64,000 nt of DNA from Paraglaciecola chathamensis S18K6 (GCA_000314955.1 BAEM01000059.1:90317-154316); one strand, 5' to 3'; positions 28,220-37,720 are shown, counted from the stretch's first letter. Notes: a model not told the origin generated them from the sequence alone. Numbers and translations are program-made.

Positions 28220-29617
28220 CTATATCGTCGCCGAATATTTTTGCCCCGTAGCTAGCCCTAAATAGGCATCAAACACCATACAAATACTGCGCAGTAGTAG
28301 CTGGGCTTTTGGCGCAACGATTACTGCGTAAGGCAAATTAGTGACCAACCCATCTTCAACAAAGGGGGTAAGCTGCTGTAGTTCATCGGCAAAGTACTGA
28401 TCAAAATCAATCTCGAATGCCAGTGATATAGTGGTTTTGTCGAGCATCGAATTGCACATAATGTCGCTTATTACGCGCTGACGTATCAGGTCATCTTTAC
28501 TCAAGGTTAAGCCTTTTTCTAAGGCCGAGCCTTGGTGTTCAATGGAATCGTAATACCCTGCTAGATCCTTGTGGTTTTGACTATAGCTGTTGCCCAGCGC
28601 GCTGATGGCTGAAACACCAAGCCCCAATAAGTCGCTTTGGCTATCAGTGGTGTAACCCTGAAAGTTTCGCCCTAATACTTTATTTTGTTGGGCTTTGGCC
28701 AGCTCATCACTGGGTAAAGCAAAGTGATCAATACCGATAAATTGATAACCATTAGCGCAAAGGGTTTCAACGGCTTGGCGCATAAGGTGAAACTTTTGCT
28801 CACTATTAGGTAATGTATCTGTAGCTAATTTTCGCTGAGCCGCAAAGCGTTCGGGTAAATGGGCATAGCTAAACAAAGACACGCGCTCTACCTGCATTTT
28901 GTGCACAAAATCTAACGTGCGGGCAAAGGTGTCAGGCGTTTGAAAAGGCATGCCGTAAATTAAATCTAGGTTGATAGAGCGAAAGCCTTTCTGCTTGGCG
29001 CGGTTAATCAGGCGCTCGATAAGCTCGCTAGACTGAACACGATTTATCGCTTCTTGCACTGTGGGGTTTGTGTCTTGTATGCCGATACTCAAGCGGTTAA
29101 AGCCCATTTTAGCCATACTATCGATGCGCTGCGGGGTCATATTTCGCGGGTCAATTTCTATGCTTAGCTGCGCATCGTCCGTGAAGTTAAAATGCGCTTT
29201 TAAACCATCAACTAACCTTTGTAATTGCGCATCAGTTAAAAAGTTTGGCGTGCCGCCGCCTAGGTGCAATTGGGTCACTGGTTTGTGGCCTAATACCTCG
29301 GCTTGAAGCGCTATTTCCTTCAGCAAATAATCCAGATAAATATCTGCTTTTGACTGTAAGCGAGTGACAATTTTATTGCAGCCACAGTAGTAGCAAAGGC
29401 GATGGCAAAACGGAATATGCACATACAAAGACAGCGTTTTATTTTTACTCATTTCAATAGCACGGCGCAGATCTTGGGCTGCAAACCTAGGGCTGAAGTT
29501 TAATGCCGTTGGGTACGAAGTGTATCTAGGGCCTCTGCTAGGGTACTTGTGTAAAAGAGTAAAATCGAGGGTGGGTAAATCAAACGGCGTTGAAGTATTT
29601 ATCACAGGGGTGCGCAT
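28220..29617 (-). CDS. hemN: Oxygen-independent coproporphyrinogen III oxidase
   Basis: A 465-residue radical SAM enzyme that decarboxylates coproporphyrinogen III to protoporphyrinogen IX in anaerobic heme synthesis. The cluster-binding HIPFCHRLCYYCGCNK gives Cys71, Cys75, Cys78 and Cys80, the CX3CX2CXC pattern of true HemN. HLGGGTPNFL is the SAM-contacting GGGTP motif, and IEIDPRNMT is also typical. The N-terminal RYTSYPTALNFSPRF (the trip-wire region) distinguishes HemN from HemW. Length matches the E. coli enzyme. An FNR-like site lies upstream. Confidence 0.95.
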   Translation of the reverse strand: MRTPVINTSTPFDLPTLDFTLLHKYPSRGPRYTSYPTALNFSPRFAAQDLRRAIEMSKNKTLSLYVHIPFCHRLCYYCGCNKIVTRLQSKADIYLDYLLKEIALQAEVLGHKPVTQLHLGGGTPNFLTDAQLQRLVDGLKAHFNFTDDAQLSIEIDPRNMTPQRIDSMAKMGFNRLSIGIQDTNPTVQEAINRVQSSELIERLINRAKQKGFRSINLDLIYGMPFQTPDTFARTLDFVHKMQVERVSLFSYAHLPERFAAQRKLATDTLPNSEQKFHLMRQAVETLCANGYQFIGIDHFALPSDELAKAQQNKVLGRNFQGYTTDSQSDLLGLGVSAISALGNSYSQNHKDLAGYYDSIEHQGSALEKGLTLSKDDLIRQRVISDIMCNSMLDKTTISLAFEIDFDQYFADELQQLTPFVEDGLVTNLPYAVIVAPKAQLLLRSICMVFDAYLGLATGQKYSATI

Positions 29618-29676
29618 GCGTTAGCTCGCTCGGTTATTGCGAAAAACCCATTTTATTGCACGTGAAACACAGGAAA

Positions 29677-29690
29677 TTGATCTGAAACAA
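29677..29690 (-). promoter_or_regulatory. FNR/Anr-like binding site upstream of hemN
   Basis: On the plus strand this reads TTGATCTGAAACAA, matching the FNR consensus TTGATnnnnATCAA at 9 of 10 defined positions. It lies about 60 bases upstream of the hemN start. FNR/Anr control of hemN is known in other gammaproteobacteria, which makes the site plausible; binding is not shown. Confidence 0.4.
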
Positions 29691-29696
29691 GAAAGC

Positions 29697-29724
29697 GCTA
29701 GGGCGACAAAATAGTCGCCCTAGC
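29697..29724. terminator. Perfect hairpin between the unknown conserved gene and hemN
   Basis: GCTAGGGCGAC and GTCGCCCTAGC are perfect 11-base arms with a 6-base loop, 70 bases after the end of the leftward gene at 29796. It probably ends that transcript, although the following run on the minus strand (GCTTTCTTG) is only moderately T-rich. A partial copy of the arm (GCCCTAGCAATG) follows at 29739-29750. Confidence 0.5.
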
Positions 29725-29795
29725 AATGTTCTAAAAATGCCCTAGCAATGATTAACCCCGAGACTTTTGAAAGAGGGTTTCAGCGCAAAGGTTAG

Positions 29796-31214
29796 TTAGC
29801 GAGAGCCCTTAAACCCGAAGAAGTTATTTTTCATGATTTCTTCTACCGCGCCTTCAGGGAGTGCGTTTTCCCACTCGCCACGGCCTTTGGGTAATTGTTT
29901 GAGTACATCACGTGAGAATATTTTAAATAAATCATGATCGCTGCAATCAATTCCTTGAATAAAGTCATTCTCAAGCAAGTGACGATACAAAAAGCGTAAA
30001 TGATCTGGCACTTTAACCGAGGTAAAGTCATTAAGCTCACCACTATCATCAAGCTCTGGGTATACAAATAAGCGGGTATTGTCAGGGAACAACTTACCGA
30101 AACCTTCAAGAATGCCCCCTTCAACACCACGATAAGATTCTTCATCGAAGATCTGCTTGATGTTGATCATACCGACCACTATGCCGATCTGTAGTTTGGT
30201 GTACTGCCTAAAATAAGCGCGCAGCGAGAAGTAGCGAGTGTAATCTGACACCATCACGTTGTAGCCCAGAGAGTTGAGCAATTGCACCCGGGCAATAATG
30301 TCTTTCGACGGGACTTTAGCGTCATTCCCTCGGCTGTCGTTTAGGGTGATTTCGGCAATGGCTACGGTGTTTTCTTGTTCCACGCCGGGCAGTTTTCTAA
30401 ACGCCAGTTGCCCTTGTTCAATCATATCAACGTTTAACTTAGTCACTGGCCTGAATGAGCCACGGATCGTTAATACGTTCTTTTTGTAGAGCATTTCAGC
30501 CGGTACGGCTACTGTGCCGTCGGGTTTAAACATGATGGCGCGGGTCTTCCAGCTTCTGATCAGGTGAATGTTTTTAGCGCGGTTATCTACATCTTCGAAG
30601 TAGGGGCCTTTAAATTCGATTGAGTCAATCTCAATGCGATTGGCTTTGATGTTATCGGTCAATGAATCAATGATTTTTTTCGGGTTTTCAAAGTAGTAGT
30701 AGGCTGCATAAATAAGGTTTACACCTATTACGCCAAGCGCTTGCTGCTGGGCTTCTGCGTTATCGTCAAGCATGCGCACATGCACGGTAATATCTGAAGG
30801 TTCAGCACCTGGATACATTTGCACGCGAATACCACACCAAGCGTGACACTCGTTGGCACGGTTGAAACTTTTAGCGGCAACGGTTGCTGCGTAAGCAAAA
30901 TAGCGTGAAGAGCGCGAGCGGGTGTCGCCAACACGATCCAGAACTAAATCAAACTCTTGCTCCATCATGGCTTTGACACGGTTTTTGCTCACATACCGTC
31001 TGTCTTCTTGCACGCCGTATATCGCATCAGAGAATTTCATATCATAAGCAGACATGGTTTTGGCGATAGTACCTGCTGCAGCGCCTGCTAAGAAAAACTG
31101 CCTAGCGACTTCTTGGCCTGCGCCAATTTCCACGATAGTGCCGTATTTTTTCTCGTCAAGGTTGAGGCGCAACGCTTTGGCACTGGTATTTCGTGAACTG
31201 GTCTGGTTGTCCAT
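29796..31214 (-). CDS. Conserved protein of unknown function (472 aa)
   Basis: A soluble protein of 472 residues with no signal peptide or membrane helix. It starts with a Ser/Thr-rich leader, then LNLDEKKYGTIVEIGAGQEV and QFFLAGAAAGTIAKTMSAYD, a strongly patterned N-terminal segment that I recognise as belonging to a family widespread in Bacteroidetes and gammaproteobacteria. Members carry inconsistent names; I see no HxGH nucleotidyltransferase motif, no TonB box and no other catalytic signature. Later parts (NLIYAAYYYFENPKKIIDSL, FRPVTKLNVDMIEQGQLAF) look globular and well conserved. The GxGQE start might bind a nucleotide, but this is a guess. It lies upstream of hemN on the same strand and is probably transcribed separately. 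Confidence 0.75.
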   Translation of the reverse strand: MDNQTSSRNTSAKALRLNLDEKKYGTIVEIGAGQEVARQFFLAGAAAGTIAKTMSAYDMKFSDAIYGVQEDRRYVSKNRVKAMMEQEFDLVLDRVGDTRSRSSRYFAYAATVAAKSFNRANECHAWCGIRVQMYPGAEPSDITVHVRMLDDNAEAQQQALGVIGVNLIYAAYYYFENPKKIIDSLTDNIKANRIEIDSIEFKGPYFEDVDNRAKNIHLIRSWKTRAIMFKPDGTVAVPAEMLYKKNVLTIRGSFRPVTKLNVDMIEQGQLAFRKLPGVEQENTVAIAEITLNDSRGNDAKVPSKDIIARVQLLNSLGYNVMVSDYTRYFSLRAYFRQYTKLQIGIVVGMINIKQIFDEESYRGVEGGILEGFGKLFPDNTRLFVYPELDDSGELNDFTSVKVPDHLRFLYRHLLENDFIQGIDCSDHDLFKIFSRDVLKQLPKGRGEWENALPEGAVEEIMKNNFFGFKGSR

Positions 31215-31380
31215 GTCTTCTCCTAAAGAATGTATAGGTTATACCCATGTTTTATTTGGTATTTCTGTTACTGGGCTGATTATACCCGCTAACGTATTTA
31301 GTTGTCCTAACCGAATAGCGCTTTTTATTCGATCGTCGATGTATTCAAATTAACCCGCGCATATTGATTAACTGCGTTTG

Positions 31381-32676
31381 CTAAAACTGAGTGAGACACT
31401 GCTGGTTTTGCGCACTCAACAGGTAATTTACATGCTGTAAATTACCGTCATTTTTCGCCGGCGTTATGCCTAGGGCACACGCAATTACGTTGTATACCTC
31501 TATGTTGTCAAATGGAGCAACGGGTTTACTGCCTTGGCTACTAGCAAAAGCTGGGCCGCTCGCAATAAATGTAGCGGCCATTTCAGGAGCTTGATTGTCG
31601 TAACCGTGTGTCGCTTTATTTTCTAATTTTGTTGGGTCAGGGACGCTATTGTCTTTACTGGCGAAAACACTCCAGCCGGGATCTGCGGGCAGCATTAGAT
31701 CTGGCCCTCGTTGGGGGTGATCAAAATGATAATTGGCCGGTAATGCCCCGCGCTTTATGACGCGTAAATGTTCGATTTTGTTCTCAGTTAGTGCTTTATA
31801 TGCACTGTCGACGTGCGCCTCATCACCATATAAGTTCAAAAATGGCGCATAAACCGGTGTGTTTTTATTGTGCCAATCAGGAATAGCAAACTGCGACCAG
31901 TCGACCTGAGAGTCGAGGTTAATAATACGCTCGCCACTTAGGTTAATCATGCCGTGATCAGAAAGCACAATAATATTGCTATCAGCACTTATATTACTTT
32001 TTTCAATCCCCGCGATTAAATTCCCTATGTGTTTATCGACGGTTTGTATGGCGTCTGTTTCTTGTGTGGAGTTAACCCCAAACCTATGCGCGGCACTGTC
32101 TACCGCTGAAAAATACAAAGTCACAAAATGGGGACGCTCCGCTTCAGGTAGGCTAAGCCATTGCAATACTTCGGTAACGCGTTCGCCATAGTCTTTGCTT
32201 TGATTGAACGGTTTCCAAAACGAGGGGCGCACATTGCCGATGGGAGTTTCAGAGCCGACCCAATAGTAAGTGGCTGATTTAACGCCTTGCTTTTCTGCTG
32301 TTATCCAAATGGGCTCGCCGCCCCACCAATAATCTTTAGTGGTATCTGTTCTGCGTGAAAACGCGCGTTTTAGTTTGCGATCAAATGGGTAGTTAGATAC
32401 CAAGCCATGATGCTCAGGATGCAGCCCAGTGGCTAATGAGTAAAAGTTGACGAAGGTTTTACTGGGCATGGCGGGCCTCATGGCTTGAGCGTGAATGCCT
32501 TTTTGCGCAAGTTTGTACAAGTTAGGTGAATCGTGCGCATTCATGCTTGCTGGGCGTAACCCGTCGACACCAATCATAATCACGTAAGGTGCGGTGTTTT
32601 GTGCACAAGCGAGGCCGTGCAACCCAAGGGTTAACAATAAAAATAGAAAACGAAAACATGTCATAAATGTACTCAA
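31381..32676 (-). CDS. Secreted nucleotide pyrophosphatase/phosphodiesterase (alkaline phosphatase superfamily)
   Basis: A 431-residue exported protein with a signal peptide at residues 1-25 (FLFLLLTLGLHGLACAQ). The NPP-type active site is visible: metal-binding Asp in VIMIGVDGLRP, the catalytic Thr in PAMPSKTFVNFYSLATG, the YYWVGSE segment, the paired metal ligands in NIIVLSDHGM, and the late His in KATHGYDN. Family members hydrolyse phosphodiester or pyrophosphate bonds of nucleotides or lipids; the substrate here is unknown, and a periplasmic phosphate-scavenging role is likely. It is monocistronic, with the 266-bp repeat upstream. Confidence 0.88.
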   Translation of the reverse strand: MSTFMTCFRFLFLLLTLGLHGLACAQNTAPYVIMIGVDGLRPASMNAHDSPNLYKLAQKGIHAQAMRPAMPSKTFVNFYSLATGLHPEHHGLVSNYPFDRKLKRAFSRRTDTTKDYWWGGEPIWITAEKQGVKSATYYWVGSETPIGNVRPSFWKPFNQSKDYGERVTEVLQWLSLPEAERPHFVTLYFSAVDSAAHRFGVNSTQETDAIQTVDKHIGNLIAGIEKSNISADSNIIVLSDHGMINLSGERIINLDSQVDWSQFAIPDWHNKNTPVYAPFLNLYGDEAHVDSAYKALTENKIEHLRVIKRGALPANYHFDHPQRGPDLMLPADPGWSVFASKDNSVPDPTKLENKATHGYDNQAPEMAATFIASGPAFASSQGSKPVAPFDNIEVYNVIACALGITPAKNDGNLQHVNYLLSAQNQQCLTQF

Positions 32677-32852
32677 AGTGTGTATGTAGCGCGTATGTAT
32701 GGGGAGGCTGCGTCGTGCTCACGCCAACAAAACTAAGACGTTAGACTTCGAAAATTATATCGAATAATAGCGCCGAGCTATAGATGGGTCATAAATAATT
32801 AATTTTTTGCTGGAAAAACGTCAGCGAGCTGCTCAGCAAGTCATGACGTATT

Positions 32853-33118
32853 ATACCATTCCACGTTAATAAGTGATCACTCAGCGAGAGTTTAAAAGGG
32901 CTTAAACAAGGCGCATGACTGAATGAATAGTTGTTCTCTTTCGAAGTCATGCAACGCAGTGTAAGCCCTTTTAAAACTCGCCTACAAGGAATGCCCCAGC
33001 GGCTTTTGCTCTGCGTTCTCACTATTTGAAAGGGAACAACCATTACTACATAGCGACGCCTTAATCAAAAACCGCTGGACGCATTCTGAGGCGGTCACTT
33101 ATTAATGCGGATTGGTAT
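32853..33118. repeat. 266-bp MITE-like inverted-terminal repeat, copy 1
   Basis: It starts ATACCATTCCACGTTAATAA and ends with the imperfect inverse of that sequence (TTATTAATGCGGATTGGTAT), giving terminal inverted repeats of about 26 bp. Inside are two further hairpins: GTTTAAAAGGGCTTA pairs with TAAGCCCTTTTAAAAC, and CCAGCGGCTTTTG pairs with CAAAAACCGCTGG. It has no transposase; an open frame across it on the minus strand is judged to be chance. It lies between the phosphodiesterase and catalase genes. The rest of this gap (32677-32852 and 33119-33402) shows nothing else I can name. Confidence 0.85.
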
Positions 33119-33402
33119 TAACACTTTGTTTCAGTTTTTTTGCTTCTTTCATCGGAATATTAGATTGCCATAATCTGTTTTAATCATTTTATAGATTTTA
33201 GATTTCTATCCATACTCCTTTTCAGCCACAGGACAGGCCGTTAAGAGCAGCATAGCGCTAGCTCACGATCACGACCCTAGTGATGAGGTGTAAACGAATA
33301 CGACAAACCGAATCGTTACATTTTATGACTAGACGCAAAACCATGAAGCGTCCCATTACATGAACACGCTTGGGACACACAAGACTTAATTGGAGCATTA
33401 AA

Positions 33403-35013
33403 ATGACAATAAAAACTTCACTTCTTGTTGCCGCTGCACTTTTCAGCGCTGCAACAATGTCGAGCGCAGAGACGCTAACCCGTCAAAACGGCGCACCGGT
33501 AGGGGACAACCAAAATTCACAAACCGCTGGCCCGTGGGGCCCAGTGTTATTACAAGACAGCCACTTAATTGAAAAACTTGCAGCCTTCGACCGAGAGCGT
33601 ACTCCAGAGCGTGTAGTACATGCTCGCGGTACGGGTGTTCACGGTTACTACGAAAACTATGTCGATTTGTCAGACATTACCGTGGCAGCGCCATTTCAAA
33701 GTGAAAACAAGAAAACCGACGTGTTTGTGCGCTTCTCAGCGGTTATACACGGTCACCAATCACCAGAGACCTTGCGCGACCCTCGTGGTTTTGCCGTGAA
33801 ATTCTACACTGAACAAGGTAACTGGGATTTAGTAGGCAACAACTTTCCTGTGTTCTTTATTCGCGATGCGATTAAATTTCCAGATATGGTGCACAGCTTA
33901 AAGCCCTCACCGGTTACCAATGCCCAAAGTGCAGCGCGCTTGTTTGATTTTTTCTCTCATGTGCCTGAATCCACTCACATGCTAACGCATTTGTTTTCAG
34001 ATATGGGTACGCCAAAAAGCTACCTAAACATGGATGGCTCAAGCGTTCACGCCTTTAAATTTGTGAATGACAAAGGCCAAGTTAAATACTTTAAGTTGAC
34101 TTGGAAAACCAAACAAGGCCAGAAGAACTTCACCGCCAAAGAAGCGCAAGAAATGCAAGGCAAAGACTTTCAGCCTATGACCACAGACATATACACGCGA
34201 ATTGGTCAAAATGGTGAAACCGCGTCTTGGGATCTGTACTTACAAACCATGGAGCCAGAACAGCTTGATGACTTTGACTTTAACCCTCTGGACACCACTA
34301 AAATTTGGCCTGAGTCGCTTATTCCAACGAAGAAAATCGGTAAGTTAACGCTAAACCGTGTGCCTGATAACTTTTTTGAAGAAACAGAGCAGGCAGCATT
34401 CGCACCGAGTAATTTGATCCCAGGTATTGAGCCCTCAGAAGACAGAATGCTACAAGGTCGTTTGTTTTCTTATGCTGATACCCAGCGCTACAGAATTGGT
34501 GTGAACGCATACCGTATTCCGATTAACGCGCCGCGTAATGCTCAAATCAATAACCACGAACAGCACGGTAAATTGCGCACCACTAACAGTACGCGTGATG
34601 TGAACTACCAGCCGAGCCGCCGCGTGGCATTAGACGACGACAACCAGTACAAATATGCTCAAACGCCTTTGTCTGGCACTACTCAGCAAGCACCGTTCTA
34701 TAAGCAGCGTAACTTTGCCCAAGCAGGTGAGAAGTTCCGTTCATTTAGCAAAGTAGAACAGCAGCACTTGATTGAAAACTTGGGCACCACCTTAGCTGGT
34801 GTTCCAGAAGAAGAAATTCGGGTGATTATTAGTGCTTATATGTACAACGCTGACAAGCACTACGGTACGGGTGTGGCTAAATTAGCCAGTGCGCCGATGA
34901 GCAAAGTAAAAGCGACGGCCAAGCAGTTGATGGATGTACAAGCCGAGCGTGAAAAGCGTGCTAAGAAAGTAGCTGATGACTTCAGCCGCATCTCATACAA
35001 GGCTGAATTATAA
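33403..35013 (+). CDS. katB: Periplasmic monofunctional catalase
   Basis: A 536-residue heme catalase that dismutates hydrogen peroxide. The active-site RVVHARGTGVHGYYE carries the distal His, and RLFSYADTQRYRIG carries the proximal Tyr heme ligand. It has an N-terminal signal peptide (SLLVAAALFSAATMSSAE), so it acts in the periplasm, unlike cytoplasmic KatA/KatE types. Length and sequence fit the small-subunit clade that includes Pseudomonas KatB. The ATG at 33403 is preceded by GGAG at 8 bases; an upstream TTG at 33370 in the same frame is less likely. An ankyrin-repeat gene follows, as in the Pseudomonas katB-ank pair. Confidence 0.92.
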   Translation: MTIKTSLLVAAALFSAATMSSAETLTRQNGAPVGDNQNSQTAGPWGPVLLQDSHLIEKLAAFDRERTPERVVHARGTGVHGYYENYVDLSDITVAAPFQSENKKTDVFVRFSAVIHGHQSPETLRDPRGFAVKFYTEQGNWDLVGNNFPVFFIRDAIKFPDMVHSLKPSPVTNAQSAARLFDFFSHVPESTHMLTHLFSDMGTPKSYLNMDGSSVHAFKFVNDKGQVKYFKLTWKTKQGQKNFTAKEAQEMQGKDFQPMTTDIYTRIGQNGETASWDLYLQTMEPEQLDDFDFNPLDTTKIWPESLIPTKKIGKLTLNRVPDNFFEETEQAAFAPSNLIPGIEPSEDRMLQGRLFSYADTQRYRIGVNAYRIPINAPRNAQINNHEQHGKLRTTNSTRDVNYQPSRRVALDDDNQYKYAQTPLSGTTQQAPFYKQRNFAQAGEKFRSFSKVEQQHLIENLGTTLAGVPEEEIRVIISAYMYNADKHYGTGVAKLASAPMSKVKATAKQLMDVQAEREKRAKKVADDFSRISYKAEL

Positions 35014-35083
35014 GTCAGGTTTCTAGCTAGTGGTTTCGTGTTTGAAAGTGACACGTTACCACTGAGGTATAAACCCAAAAAAG

Positions 35084-35115
35084 GGCGTGTCGGGGCAGAG
35101 TTTAACCGACACGCC
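35084..35115 (+). terminator. Hairpin between catalase and ankyrin genes
   Basis: GGCGTGTCGG and CCGACACGCC form a perfect 10-bp G/C-rich stem with a 12-base loop, followed by ATTTTC. It lies 70 bases after the catalase stop and should attenuate or stop transcription into the ankyrin gene. Confidence 0.65.
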
Positions 35116-35208
35116 ATTTTCATCTTATCGAATACCTTTGAAACCAGTGCTTTTAACAAATCGTTAGTTTCAAGCTAACGTTCAAATTAACGCAAAGAGG
35201 ACGCAGCC

Positions 35209-35790
35209 ATGAAGCGTATATTTCAATTGCCACTACAGATCTTGCTAACCTTGTTGTTTTTATCAACGGCGTATTCAAGCCAAGCGGAATCTGTTGATAG
35301 CGAACGCTTACAAACTGTTTATTTTGATGCTGCCAGACAAGGCGACATTGCTACGCTAGGTGCGTATTATGCCGCGGGTTTAAGCCCAAACGTTGCTGAT
35401 AAAAAAGGCTACACAGCGCTAATTTTATCCGCATACCATGGTAAAACCGTTGCTGTGGAATATTTATTAAGCCAAGCCAGTGTTAATGCATGCCAAGAAG
35501 ATAACTCAGGTAATACCGCATTAATGGGGGCGATATTTAAAGGTAACTTTGGAGCGATAAAAGCACTCATCAGCGCTGATTGTGATATCGACCAATCAAA
35601 CGCGAATGGCCAAACCGCTGCCATGTTTGCCACACTTTTTAATCGTACCGAAACCATTGCCGCATTAACTGATGCCGGGGCTGATTTAAGCGCAAAAGAC
35701 AGCTCAGGAAATAGCTTAATCGACATTGCCCTTAGTCAAGGTAACTATGAACTGGCAGAAAAGTTGAGTGAAAAACAGGCAGATAAATAA
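35209..35790 (+). CDS. Exported ankyrin-repeat protein, catalase partner
   Basis: A 193-residue protein with a signal peptide (LPLQILLTLLFLSTAYSSQA) and about four ankyrin repeats: DAARQGDIATLGAYYAAGLS, then KKGYTALILSAYHGKTVAVE, SGNTALMGAIFKGNFGAIKA and NGQTAAMFATLFNRTETIAA. In Pseudomonas aeruginosa an ankyrin protein beside katB is needed for full catalase activity, perhaps by aiding export, folding or heme loading. The same gene order suggests the same job here. A good AGAGGA ribosome site precedes the ATG. A terminator-like hairpin separates it from the catalase gene. Confidence 0.87.
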   Translation: MKRIFQLPLQILLTLLFLSTAYSSQAESVDSERLQTVYFDAARQGDIATLGAYYAAGLSPNVADKKGYTALILSAYHGKTVAVEYLLSQASVNACQEDNSGNTALMGAIFKGNFGAIKALISADCDIDQSNANGQTAAMFATLFNRTETIAALTDAGADLSAKDSSGNSLIDIALSQGNYELAEKLSEKQADK

Positions 35791-36080
35791 GATGTACCGA
35801 ACCCTGTGCAGACTAGAGCATGTTTGAGATCTAGACGCTAAAGGTCATACCAGAATATATATTTGCTTAATAGTTAGTCATTAGTGCGACTTAGTTACAT
35901 TTTCTTTAATCAGTCGTTAGAAATTAATTGATTTTCCATTTTTTGTTTTACCAGACTTTGTTACTATCCCGCGCTTAAATTAACGTTCTGTTAATTATTG
36001 AAACAACTTCATGGAATGAAAAGCGGGGTGCGCTGGGCGCGCTCTAATTCGAATCACTTTGAACAGAGATACGCGCTGTT

Positions 36081-37544
36081 ATGATCATCTTTTTTATCTG
36101 TATCACACTCTTGATCCTTGGCTATAAGTTTTATAGTCCCTTCGTTGAAAAACAAGCAGGGATAGACCCAACAGTTTCCACGCCGCAAACCCGTTTTAAC
36201 GAAGGTGTCGATTATGTGCCAATTCACCCTGTGCGTGCGTTTCTTATTCAGTTTTTGAATATCGCAGGTGTTGGCCCTATATTCGGGCCGATATTAGGCG
36301 CGCTATACGGGCCGGTTGCCTTAGTATGGATAGTCATCGGTAACGTTTTAGGTGGGGCGGTGCACGATTACTTCTCAGGTGTGATGAGCATCAAAGAAGA
36401 CGGCAAAAGCTTACCCGAAATAGCTGGTCATTATTACAACATAGTGTTTAAAGGCTTTATGCTGATATTCACTGCCATGCTGCTGTTTTTTGTGGGCGTG
36501 GTATTTATTATGAGCCCGGCCGGGTTGCTAAGTAACCTCGACTCGTTTCAAGGTACTATGCTGGCAGACAATACGTTTTGGGTATTGGTTATTCTGGGCT
36601 ACTACTTTTTAGCGACTTTGCTGCCGATTGATAAAATTATCACCAAGTTTTATCCCATTTTTGGCTTGTTGATGATTGTGATGACGTCAATGATTGCCAT
36701 CGCGTTATTAATTGATGCGCCGCACTTGCCGATGGCGGGTGACTTCTTAGCCTATTTTGAAGCCGATCATGCGCATGACTTTTTAGCCCCTAATCCTGAT
36801 GGCTTGCCTACTTGGCCATTATTGTTCATTACCATAACCTGTGGTGCTATTAGTGGTTTTCACTCAACCCAAGCGCCGATTATCGCCCGTTGCTTAACCA
36901 ATGAAAAATACGTACGCCCCGTTTATTACGGCGCTATGATGTGTGAAGGCATTGTTGCCTGTGTTTGGGCGTTAGCGGGAATTGCTGCTTTCCCTGAAGG
37001 CTATGGTCAGCTTAAAGATATGCTAGACGCTGGTGGCCCTGGGCTGGTGGTAAATCATGTTGCTAATACATATTTAGGTGTACTTGGCGGCATTATGGCC
37101 ATTGTTGCTGTGGCGGTGTTCCCGATCACTTCGGGTGATACGGCGTTTCGTTCATTGCGCTTAACTTTAGTTGATGCATTTAGCATTCCTCAGAGTATTC
37201 GTAACCGTTTGCTGCTAGCGGTGCCTATTTTAACGATCGCTTACTTTATGACGAAATTAGACTTCACTGTTATTTGGCGTTATTTCGCGTTTTCAAACAT
37301 GTTGCTGTCTACCAGTGTGTTATGGCTGGCTACCAAGTACCTGTTCGATCGTGGCACATTCCATTGGATTGCCAGTATTCCCGCCGTCATCGCCAGCGGT
37401 GTAACTATTTCCTACATCATGACCGCTGCAATTGGCTTTAATTTGTCAGCGGATTTAGGAAAGCCTATTGGTGCTGTGGTGGTAGTGGTTGGTTTGGTAT
37501 TGTTGGTGCTCGCGCACAATAAACATAAGCAAGTCGCGGCTTAA
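36081..37544 (+). CDS. cstA: Carbon starvation protein A family transporter (short form)
   Basis: A 487-residue inner-membrane protein with about 13-14 helices. The N-terminal part carries typical CstA segments: RFNEGVDYVPIHPVRAFLIQ, GPIFGPILGALYGP, and GNVLGGAVHDYFSG. CstA proteins transport peptides or pyruvate. At 487 residues it is the short form and lacks the C-terminal extension of the roughly 700-residue E. coli protein. The later GAISGFHSTQAPIIARCLTN and VFPITSGDTAFRSLRLTL are also conserved. It is monocistronic with its own terminator. The substrate is not predictable beyond the family. Confidence 0.88.
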   Translation: MIIFFICITLLILGYKFYSPFVEKQAGIDPTVSTPQTRFNEGVDYVPIHPVRAFLIQFLNIAGVGPIFGPILGALYGPVALVWIVIGNVLGGAVHDYFSGVMSIKEDGKSLPEIAGHYYNIVFKGFMLIFTAMLLFFVGVVFIMSPAGLLSNLDSFQGTMLADNTFWVLVILGYYFLATLLPIDKIITKFYPIFGLLMIVMTSMIAIALLIDAPHLPMAGDFLAYFEADHAHDFLAPNPDGLPTWPLLFITITCGAISGFHSTQAPIIARCLTNEKYVRPVYYGAMMCEGIVACVWALAGIAAFPEGYGQLKDMLDAGGPGLVVNHVANTYLGVLGGIMAIVAVAVFPITSGDTAFRSLRLTLVDAFSIPQSIRNRLLLAVPILTIAYFMTKLDFTVIWRYFAFSNMLLSTSVLWLATKYLFDRGTFHWIASIPAVIASGVTISYIMTAAIGFNLSADLGKPIGAVVVVVGLVLLVLAHNKHKQVAA

Positions 37545-37586
37545 GCGCCTATTGAATTTGCTTTTAACAGTATGATGAAACCAAGG

Positions 37587-37615
37587 AAGCTAACCCGAAA
37601 CGGTTAGCTTTTTTT
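37587..37615 (+). terminator. Rho-independent terminator of cstA
   Basis: AAGCTAACC and GGTTAGCTT form a 9-bp stem with the loop CGAAAC, followed by a run of T. It is 42 bases after the cstA stop. Confidence 0.8.
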
Positions 37616-37694
37616 ATACCTGCGTTTTCGATAGATGGGCGTTCTTATGTTTGGCGTATTTTCGGGCGCGTGAAGCAACCGCAATACTCAACAA

Positions 37695-37720
37695 AAAAGG
37701 GATGCAGTGGCATCCCTTTT
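37695..37720 (-). terminator. Rho-independent terminator of the btuB-like gene
   Basis: AAAAGGGATGC and GCATCCCTTTT form an 11-bp stem with a 4-base loop. Read on the minus strand it ends in TTTTTT, 40 bases after the receptor stop. Confidence 0.75.

Noticed and set aside
29739..29750. Second palindrome copy after the hairpin before hemN
   Set aside because: Only one arm (GCCCTAGCAATG) is repeated, so it cannot form its own stem.
32789..33043. Open frame across repeat copy 1 on the minus strand (also in copies 2 and 3)
   Set aside because: It recurs only because the repeat recurs, has no ribosome site or domain, crosses the hairpins, and its C-terminal end differs with the flanking DNA.
33191..33209. 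OxyR-like site (ATAG...CTAT) before the catalase gene
   Set aside because: Only one pair of half-sites with 11-base spacing; the OxyR pattern needs four with 7-base spacing.
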